From assembly GCA_902651635.1 (NCBI GenBank), contig CACRSC010000011.1, positions 212,926-276,925 of the forward strand: a stretch of 64,000 bases of DNA. The letters are read 5' to 3'. A model generated the notes under the pieces. That model did no database searches, was not told the origin of the DNA, and saw only the letters and a program-made list of their open reading frames with translations. Position 1 is the stretch's first letter. Each line of letters opens with the position of its first letter. Source of the stretch: Mastigamoeba balamuthi. Taxonomy: Eukaryota > Evosea > Mastigamoebida > Mastigamoebidae. Both the position numbers and the translations under genes were made by a program. This document shows, in pieces, positions 43,358-51,264 of the stretch.

Positions 43358-43430
43358 AATTGTTTTCAAGAAAGTCACTTAGGTTGCACGTGCCTGCACG
43401 TGCAACCAAAGTGACTTTTTGAAAACAATT
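43358..43430. repeat. 73-bp near-perfect hairpin
   Basis: AATTGTTTTCAAGAAAGTCA... pairs with ...GTGACTTTTTGAAAACAATT around GCACGTGCCTGCACGTGC. Only a few mismatches and a very short loop. Could be a small MITE-like element or an RNA hairpin. Confidence 0.6.
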
Positions 43431-43710
43431 CTCTCGGGGTTTCTATTCACATATTATGTTGTATGTATAACATTATTTAATTGCCACAGAAAGAGTTATA
43501 GATTCTTGTACATCTTCCAGGCAGTCATATCTTATTTCTTCTGTCAGCCAAGTAGCATTAATTAAGGCTTTCTAATAATGCATAAGAACTGTAGTCAAAT
43601 AAAGTAAAAAAGCATTACAACAAATACTCAGAAGAGCAAGTCTCGGAAATAATTGAGTACTGCTACATCTATCTGGCTTGAGGGAATTTTTCCGGTTCAT
43701 TCTTGACTTC

Positions 43711-43769
43711 TTTCTTCTTCTTCTTCTTCTTCTTCTTCTTCTTCTTCTTCTTCTTCTTCTTCTTCTTTT
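43711..43769. repeat. (TTC)n microsatellite
   Basis: About 19 tandem TTC units. Confidence 0.95.
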
Positions 43770-44060
43770 TTGCAAGAAAGGCCCTGGAACCTGGAACAAG
43801 TGGTTTTGTTTTGAATGAATTTTTTTTTGCACAGCAGCACTGTGTCACTGGTTCATAATCACTGATGGGTAGATGGATGCCTTTTGCTTTTGCTTTCAGC
43901 TTTAATTTAAACGTGAAAGAAACCTAAACCTTGCAAAAAAAGAGGTCATTTTTGTGGCAAATTCACCTAAAAACATCACAGAAAGAAAGGCACATATTAA
44001 AAAAAAGAAGAGCAGAAGAAAACAAACAAGAAAAAGTCTTAAGTCAAGGTTTACCAAAAG

Positions 44061-44203
44061 CCTAGGTATTAGGTACCAAAAGTCTAGGTACCAAAAGTCA
44101 AGGTACCAATGTCTAGGTACCAAAAGTCAAGGTACCAATGTCTAGGTACCAAAAGTCAAGGTACCAAAAGTCAAGGTACCAGTGTCTAGGTACTAAAAGT
44201 CAC
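44061..44203. repeat. 15-bp minisatellite with KpnI sites
   Basis: About nine units of TAGGTACCAAAAGTC / AAGGTACCAATGTC type. GGTACC appears in almost every unit. Confidence 0.9.
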
Positions 44204-45180
44204 TATGCAGAAAGGAAGACACAGAAATAGGAAGTGAGTGCATAGTGGCATGCTGCACATGCGTGCATGCATGTACAGTGGAGTGCACGAATGGGTAAGA
44301 GAGACACAAGAGGCCCCCAGGGTGCCCGTTTGCATTGTTGTAGCTCTGTTTCTGCTGCTGCAGTCTCACAAAATTTTGTCAAACAGAGGTTCTCTCTGTG
44401 TGCAATACAATGACATGTCGAGATGTCAAGGGGAAGCAGCTTGAGCACAGGACGACCTGAATGCAATGGGGTCGGGTCGGGGGTGGTGGCATGCTGCTTG
44501 TGGACCCACTGCACTACCGTTCGGCTCTTGTTTTCCTACCAGTGGTGCTGCACAACCAGCCCACCAGGTGCATGCATGCATGCAGCTGCTGCAGAAAGCA
44601 CTGCGGCCACGAGAGAGCAGAGAGGGCAGGACAGGGCTGGGGGGGAGATGGCGGACTGGGGGCTGGGCTTGGGGCTGGGCTGCCGCTGTGCACTTCCGCG
44701 CCTGCTGTGCTGCCCTGCAGGCCTGCGGGCGCGGGAGGAAAATGCAACAAAAAGAAGAAAAAGGGGAAGAAAACAAATACGGGAAACGGAACCGGCGGCC
44801 TTGTTACGGAAAGGGTCCAAAAAAGAGAGGGCCACGAGGGGCTCGATCTGCTGACCTGTGGAGGCTGCAGTCTCACTGCCCAACCCTTGTTCTATGGCTG
44901 CCCTACAAGATATTTATACTGGTTTCCCTTCCTTTTCTCCTGTTCCCGCTCTCTCTCCCCCTGCCATTACACTTTCTTCCCCTTTCTTTTTGCGAACGCA
45001 AGAGCAAGACCCCCCCGTGCTGCTGCTTCTGTGCCGAATGTGAATGTGCATGCTTAAGCTCAAGCCTCGGGTCACGTGCTCCTCCCTTCTATCCTGCTGC
45101 CACATCTACCCCCTCCCACCTACCTCCCACCCTCTCCCCAACTCTGGCACACCCACGCACTCACACACTGAAGGGAAATT

Positions 45181-45246
45181 GCACGACCCCCACGGGACTT
45201 GAACCAGGGACCTCCGTGAAGCCAAACCCCACACAAATCATCGTGC
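45181..45246 (-). other. tRNA-like segment (B box), possibly SINE or tRNA relic
   Basis: On the minus strand: GCACGAT at the 5' end pairs with GTCGTGC at the 3' end, and GGTTCAAGTCC matches the B-box consensus. The total is only 66 nt, the D arm and A box are poor and the T stem is imperfect, so it is not a functional tRNA call. Confidence 0.35.
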
Positions 45247-45747
45247 AAAATGAAAAAAAAGCAACGATCCCAAAGCCGGCACCATCCACCATTTCAGTGC
45301 AGTTACACAGCAGGTACACAAACGTCCATATGTGTGCAGAAGAAGCATGCAGGCTCGCATTCACAAAAAATTTTTGGATTCCTTCTTCCGTCATGCTGCA
45401 TGCCACTTCACCTTTATTCCCCACCACTTGTTTGTGCAGAGCAAGAGAGAAAAAAAAACACACACACCTTCCTCCCTGCAAACCCCCTCACATATCACGA
45501 TGTCAGAAATGCAAACAGCATCCCCGCTGCACACACTGTCCATAACACTGCCCCTGCTGCTGTTATCCTGCTGCGAGAAAGTGCAGGAGTCCCTCCCCCT
45601 CCCCCTCATTCCCCCACTCCTTTTCTATCAGTCTGCACTGCCGTAACAGTGTCACATCTTGCTGTCACCCAGGTTGTACACACTCGGTATTTCCCGTCCT
45701 GTGGTGACAGGTTGACCTCGTCCCCAAAGAAGCTGTTGGAGGGACAG

Positions 45748-46278
45748 TTAAGATGTGGGAGTTGCTGAAAGGACAGGAAAGTCGGCAACACACATCGTGT
45801 CTGCAGTCAGTTGCAACTTGGACTTGAGTTCCTCAAGGAGGTCAAAGAGCATGGACAGCATCTTGGCCTTGCAGATCGTCCTTTTCAGGGCATTCCCAGC
45901 ATTCCCGTTCTGCACTGAGTGCTTCTTGGCACCAATCTCCTTGAGAATGGCAGTGAGCATGTTCTCTGAGGGCTCATATGGTGCAAGGTCCTCTGGCCCA
46001 TCTCCAGCCTCACAGTACTTGCATAGACAGGCAGCATCACCAGACGAGGCATCAAGCTCATGCTTCTTGAGCATTCCAGCCCACTGGGAGACCTTGCATG
46101 GTGATGCCTGGAAGTTCACAATGTCGGCAACGTGCATAGCAGTATGCAGTATGGCCATGTTGAGTGGGCTGAGAAAGTCTGTGGCACCGTGCTTCTTAAG
46201 CACCACCTCACACACTTGAGCACCATATTTTGCAAAGTACTTCGCCAGCGTCTTGCGCTTAACGCCAGCTGCAAGCAC
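45748..46278 (-). CDS. Unrecognised 176-residue ORF
   Basis: The protein has ordinary composition and looks coding: KRKTLAKYFAKYGAQVCEVV, LNMAILHTAMHVADIVNFQA, CKYCEAGDGPEDLAPYEPSE, then Leu-rich helix (LFDLLEELKSKL). I do not recognise the family. The opening codon is GTG and similar-looking sequence (SLHIVSDHAHTQTLHGLRLL) lies upstream in the same frame, so it is probably the 3' part of a larger, broken or spliced gene. Perhaps part of a mobile element; no domain supports this. Confidence 0.4.
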   Translation of the reverse strand: MLAAGVKRKTLAKYFAKYGAQVCEVVLKKHGATDFLSPLNMAILHTAMHVADIVNFQASPCKVSQWAGMLKKHELDASSGDAACLCKYCEAGDGPEDLAPYEPSENMLTAILKEIGAKKHSVQNGNAGNALKRTICKAKMLSMLFDLLEELKSKLQLTADTMCVADFPVLSATPTS

Positions 46279-46699
46279 CGCTACTCAGATAGACATGCCC
46301 TGGTCGTCCCGCAACAGGCGGAGGCCATGGAGAGTCTGGGTGTGGGCATGGTCAGACACAATGTGAAGGGAGGCACGCCATCTGTTTCTCTCCAAACCTT
46401 CTTGAGAAGAGCAGTGTCATTGGGTGCAGCTACTGGAGGAACGTTGGGCTCCATGAAGCTCGTCAATGAGCAATGTAGGGGCGTGCATACACAGTGCTAG
46501 ACAGCCCACGCACGACAAAAAGGAGCAAATCTACTAAATATCTTGTCCTCATTTTTGCGGTTTTCGACCAGCATTTTTGAGGCTGCCTTAGCCCCCCCCC
46601 CCCCCCCTCCCCACTTCCCCTCCCTCTCAACGCCCCTGACTCGCAACAGCTTATCCCTCACTGGTAGCGGAATGGGTAGCGAATACATTTCTTTCTTTC

Positions 46700-47994
46700 T
46701 AGACGATACCGATATCTTCTCGTCCGATGACGCAATCAGTTGATATTCGGCCCTTTTTTTTGTCCGCCCCTCGAAATGCCGCGCGCTACCCACCGCTCGT
46801 GGTGGGTAGTGTCGCACACATACAAAAACTCGGGGAAAACCGTCGCTGTCGGGCACACGTACCAAGTCGCGGGCACAGTGCACGTCGTGGTTGCGATAAA
46901 GCGGTGGGACCAGCAGCACCCGAGGCACCGCGAGTACGGTTTTTTCGCTCGGTCACTTTTTTCCCCCGCCGAATACTCAAGAGGGGGCACACCCAGCATC
47001 GTCTGCTACACGTCTACGAAGATCGCCGACTCGTGGAGCTACGTTCATCAAGCACCCGGGGCGGAACTCGAGCCCTATGAGGTGAAGCTCACCGAGGCCG
47101 AGACCACGAGGATCTTTTCCCGTGCGCATTACGCCAGACAGCTCAACGACGAGGCGAGGCACGTGCCCCGGACACAATAAGAGCGAACCCTGAGAGTTTT
47201 TCACAGGAAAATTCTGAGCGACAACCTCTCCGCGGACGAGGCGGAGGACGGCCGCCAGGCCGAGGTGACGGCGGAGCAGGGGGACCCCGCGAAGAACCGC
47301 GCCGAGGCGTCGGCGGAGAAGGGAAACTCGGCTGAGGCGGCGGTGGTGCAGGGCAACCGCGCCGAGGAGGAGGTCCACGACACGTCCGACCCCGAGGACG
47401 ACCAGAAGACGCAACCCGAGAGCCCCCGGTCAAACGTCCCGGAGACCCAGGAAATCAGCCCCGATGCCGTGCGCCACTGGACTCAAGCGGACGTTGTGAA
47501 GTTCCTGCGGACGAGGCACGGGGCAACGTGCGCCCGGCTCGTCGAGTTCCTCGACCACAACCCGGACATCCAGCTCACCGGAACCCGCTTGATGAGGATC
47601 CCCAGTTCGACCTTCGTGGTGACCGTTCTCAGCGCGTATGGCGTTTCCACAGGAAATTCTCCTGGTGCCGAGGTCCTCTGGGACTGCGCCGTCCTCGCAG
47701 AAATCGCCCAGTCTCTCCACTAGGCAGAAAAGAGAGAGAGAGACCAGGCAACTGTGTAGATAGAACAATTCGGGTTAACTTTATCAAATCTATTTTTCTT
47801 TGCGTTCCAACACAATACTCAATGAGGTGGATCGTCTGATAGCCTCGGTTCGTACTTGGCTGCTTGGTCTGGATTGCGATCGGGGGGGGGGGGAAATTAG
47901 CCGCATAGAAGCAAGAAACCACAGGGCTCACGCGCACCTGAGCGTGACCATCTGAGCGCGTGGGCCTGCTGAGATGCGCACCGCGAGAGAGAGA
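46700..47994 (+). repeat. Left arm of a 1.29-kb inverted repeat
   Basis: Reverse complement of 48285-49578 with no net length change (paired coordinates sum to 96278). The arms even share the length of a 12-base G/C run. A mismatch is seen at the outer edge. Confidence 0.9.
46776..47723 (+). CDS. Unknown gene with SAM-like C-terminal domain (left copy)
   Basis: An N-terminal block (MPRATHRSWWVVSHTYKNSG; VHVVVAIKRWDQQHPRHREY; SIVCYTSTKIADSWSYVHQA) ends at a stop near 47181. A second block starts near 47207 with KILSDNLSADEAEDGRQAEV, repeats an acidic Ala/Glu pattern and ends in RHWTQADVVKFLRTRHGATC, TRLMRIPSSTFVVTVLSAYG. That end has the W-x3-DV-x2-FL start of SAM domains (inference). An intron ending TTTTTCACAG probably joins the blocks, though I could not find a donor that keeps frame. 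GATATCTTC lies about 65 bp upstream of the start. Confidence 0.5.
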
Positions 47995-48284
47995 GAGAGG
48001 CCCAATTCGAACTTCTTTCTGAGTGTAGCCATGAACGTGCTACAGTGAGTAAGAACATGGCCTGCAATGAGTATCTGCGACCTCCACTTTTCCTCTGTTA
48101 AGCATCCTTGAGGTGGCGGGAGGCTCAAAGTTCGGGAGCGGGATTGTAACCATGCGAAACTCGAGATGACCCCCCCAAAAGGCCCATGCGCACTGCCACC
48201 AAATCAAAAAAGCGCTCCATCAAGGCACACTTTATCGCAAAGCACATACGCGCCCACGTTCGCTTTAGGGCCTCTTTCTCGGAC
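47995..48284. other. Spacer between the inverted arms
   Basis: About 290 bp that do not pair with each other. No ORF of note. It separates the 3' ends of the two convergent gene copies. Confidence 0.7.
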
Positions 48285-49578
48285 CTCTCTCTCGCGGTGC
48301 GCATCTCAGCAGGCCCACGCGCTCAGATGGTCACGCTCAGGTGCGCGTGAGCCCTGTGGTTTCTTGCTTCTATGCGGCTAATTTCCCCCCCCCCCCGATC
48401 GCAATCCAGACCAAGCAGCCAAGTACGAACCGAGGCTATCAGACGATCCACCTCATTGAGTATTGTGTTGGAACGCAAAGAAAAATAGATTTGATAAAGT
48501 TAACCCGAATTGTTCTATCTACACAGTTGCCTGGTCTCTCTCTCTCTTTTCTGCCTAGTGGAGAGACTGGGCGATTTCTGCGAGGACGGCGCAGTCCCAG
48601 AGGACCTCGGCACCAGGAGAATTTCCTGTGGAAACGCCATACGCGCTGAGAACGGTCACCACGAAGGTCGAACTGGGGATCCTCATCAAGCGGGTTCCGG
48701 TGAGCTGGATGTCCGGGTTGTGGTCGAGGAACTCGACGAGCCGGGCGCACGTTGCCCCGTGCCTCGTCCGCAGGAACTTCACAACGTCCGCTTGAGTCCA
48801 GTGGCGCACGGCATCGGGGCTGATTTCCTGGGTCTCCGGGACGTTTGACCGGGGGCTCTCGGGTTGCGTCTTCTGGTCGTCCTCGGGGTCGGACGTGTCG
48901 TGGACCTCCTCCTCGGCGCGGTTGCCCTGCACCACCGCCGCCTCAGCCGAGTTTCCCTTCTCCGCCGACGCCTCGGCGCGGTTCTTCGCGGGGTCCCCCT
49001 GCTCCGCCGTCACCTCGGCCTGGCGGCCGTCCTCCGCCTCGTCCGCGGAGAGGTTGTCGCTCAGAATTTTCCTGTGAAAAACTCTCAGGGTTCGCTCTTA
49101 TTGTGTCCGGGGCACGTGCCTCGCCTCGTCGTTGAGCTGTCTGGCGTAATGCGCACGGGAAAAGATCCTCGTGGTCTCGGCCTCGGTGAGCTTCACCTCA
49201 TAGGGCTCGAGTTCCGCCCCGGGTGCTTGATGAACGTAGCTCCACGAGTCGGCGATCTTCGTAGACGTGTAGCAGACGATGCTGGGTGTGCCCCCTCTTG
49301 AGTATTCGGCGGGGGAAAAAAGTGACCGAGCGAAAAAACCGTACTCGCGGTGCCTCGGGTGCTGCTGGTCCCACCGCTTTATCGCAACCACGACGTGCAC
49401 TGTGCCCGCGACTTGGTACGTGTGCCCGACAGCGACGGTTTTCCCCGAGTTTTTGTATGTGTGCGACACTACCCACCACGAGCGGTGGGTAGCGCGCGGC
49501 ATTTCGAGGGGCGGACAAAAAAAAGGGCCGAATATCAACTGATTGCGTCATCGGACGAGAAGATATCGATATCGTCTA
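48285..49578 (-). repeat. Right arm of the 1.29-kb inverted repeat
   Basis: See the left arm. It ends inside GATATCGATATCGTCTA, beyond which the flanks differ. Confidence 0.9.
48555..49502 (-). CDS. Unknown gene with SAM-like C-terminal domain (right copy)
   Basis: Identical in translation to the left copy at 46776-47723, in opposite orientation, so the two copies are convergent. Same uncertainty about the join of the two blocks. Confidence 0.5.
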
Positions 49579-49637
49579 TACACAACCACCCAAAAAGCGT
49601 GGCATGTGACAGGGTTGTTCGGATCTCGTTTTTGTTA

Positions 49638-50966
49638 TCAATAGCGCACTGACGGGACATACGAGAAGGAGCCGTACGTGCTCGACCCCCCTGACGCCGC
49701 GGGGGGATTCGGCACCTGGGCCTCGGTGGGGTGCGCCGAGTGGTCGATCTCCTGCGCGCGGAACGAAAAGGTCGTGACGATCGTCTCCGACTCCTGCGTC
49801 ACGGGCCTGGGGCGGCGTCGAAGGACAAACACAATGACGCCGGCGGGTATGATCTCCACGAGCGCGGAGCAGATGGCTCGGAAAGCGAACTGCGAGAGGT
49901 AGAACCTGTACACGCCGGCCACGAGGTTGAGCACGATGACCGCGCACCGCGCAAGGAAGAAGACAAAGCACACAAACGTGACCATGAACACCTCGCGCAG
50001 CTTCTTCTGGCGCCCGTGGCTCTTGATCGGGTTGCGGTAGACGCTGCGGTACACTCTGCAGCCGTAGTACACGATCAGGCCCAGCGACCCCACAAGCATC
50101 AGCAGCTCCAGCACGTCGTCAAATGTTCGCACGGGCCCGTAGTCGTCCTCCTGCGGGGCGCCCGCATTGGTTCACAGAGGGCCATCAGGGGTGTGTGGCG
50201 CTGCTCCGTACATTGAGGAATGCGATCATGGTCCACGCCATCAGCTGCAGCGTGTACACCTGCTCCCTCGCCGAGTGTCAGTGTGCGTGCAACGTTGCAG
50301 CAGTGGCAGTCCCGTACAGCGACGTTTCCCAGCAGGAACATCGGCTTCACGACCCTGTCCAGTTTCTCCCTCTGCTGCGAGGCGTTGTACAGCACCTCCG
50401 CCCTGCATGGATGGGGGTAAGAGGGCGAGAGAGGAGCCTCATCCCCCTCCCTCTGAACTGAGTAGAGGGCAGACGGACCAGAAGAGGCCGAGCAGAGAGA
50501 ACGAGGTGAAGAAGAGGATGCTGCCAAAGTCCGCGAGCACCTGGAAGGCCTTGCTGCCGTACCTCCCCGCGTCCTTGATGTAGCACTTGCCCTCCTGCGT
50601 CACGGGGGCCAGCAGGTAGAACGCCGCCCTCGCTGCGGGGACGCTGTCAGCGGCACTGGAGATATTTCCAACTCAGCCCCCCAGACGCACAGGCGCTCGC
50701 CATCGTCATGACGATTATGAACCCTTTCTGGTCGGCGAGCGGCGAGGAGGGTCAGGGCCCTAGGCGGCTGGGAGAGGCGGCGAGACGCGTGCCTGTATGT
50801 GGAAAAACGGAACACCGCGGACGAGGTGGAAGCGGACGACCTGCACGGCGCAGACGGCGGCGAGCGCGACGTAGAGCGAGGCGAGCGTCTCGTAGGACAC
50901 GAGGAAGAGCGCGTAGTGGTCCGGCGCGCACCCGCCGTCGCCGGCAGACAGCGGCGTGTGGCCCAT
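49638..50966 (-). CDS. THH1/TOM1/TOM3-like seven-TM protein
   Basis: Exons from 50966 down: MGHTPLSAGDGGCAPDHYAL, then membrane segments SLYVALAAVCAVQVVRFHLV, KGFIIVMTMASA joined to SRAAFYLLAPVTQEGKCYIK, VLADFGSILFFTSFSLLGLF, AEVLYNASQQREKLDRVVKP + MFLLGNV, and a last exon with LELLMLVGSLGLIVYYGCRV, VFMVTFVCFVFFLARCAVIV and IICSALVEIIPAG-type hydrophobics. The order 'FFTSFSLLGLFW..L' then 'L...N' is that of plant THH1/TOM1/TOM3 (relatives of animal GPR137), endolysosomal seven-TM proteins. The cytosolic C-tail is Pro/Ser-rich. Exon edges approximate. Confidence 0.65.
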
Positions 50967-51264
50967 CCCCGCACCTCTTTTCGGCGACGAGAAAATCTGA
51001 ATCAGATTTTGCCTGGGAGATTTGCCAGGAATCTTTTCCCTGTAGCCCCCGTTCCGCAGGTCGCAGAACGTATCCCCGTGCGCGGTCTGCGCCCCGCGCG
51101 TCACCTCACACGGCAGGCAGCAGGCTGCGCGCAGCGGTGGGGGCGCGGTATTTTTGGATGCGGGCATCTTCTTCTGGTGCGTCACTTGGAATCTTGTTCT
51201 TTTTCCATACGGGTCCAAGAAGATCTGTCGAGGTCCAGAGGTTCAGTTACTGCATTATAACCAG
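50967..51264. promoter_or_regulatory. Shared intergenic region of THH1-like and calpain genes
   Basis: 298 bp between divergent starts, less GC-rich than the genes, with GGGCGCGGTATTTTTGG near 51145-51161. Confidence 0.4.

Larger units (their letters stand above)
40139..44060. other. AT-rich block, no gene seen, foreign to the rest
   Basis: About 3.9 kb of clearly AT-rich DNA between GC-rich neighbours. ORFs are short and without family resemblance. The style (long mixed low-GC text, a TTC run, a perfect-type hairpin, a KpnI minisatellite) is like non-coding animal DNA more than this protist. No N marks its borders. I cannot identify the source. Confidence 0.6.
44204..46540. other. Block of a third composition, mostly non-coding
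   Basis: About 2.3 kb of intermediate GC, rich in GCATGC/CTGCTGCAG words and CA/CT tracts. It contains one sizeable ORF (45748-46278, minus) and a tRNA-like segment (45181-45246). The style fits neither the AT-rich block nor the flanking protist genes. Confidence 0.5.

Noticed and set aside
43572-43832. ORF with a run of Arg
   Set aside because: Translation of the TTC microsatellite.
44720-44870. Second tRNA-like B box near 44850
   Set aside because: AGATCGAGCCC departs from the consensus, and neither an A box nor paired ends were found.
46700-49578. The inverted repeat as a classic DNA transposon
   Set aside because: No transposase motif and no evident target-site duplication at the outer edges. 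The arms carry a whole gene rather than short terminal repeats. Kept only as one of several explanations.
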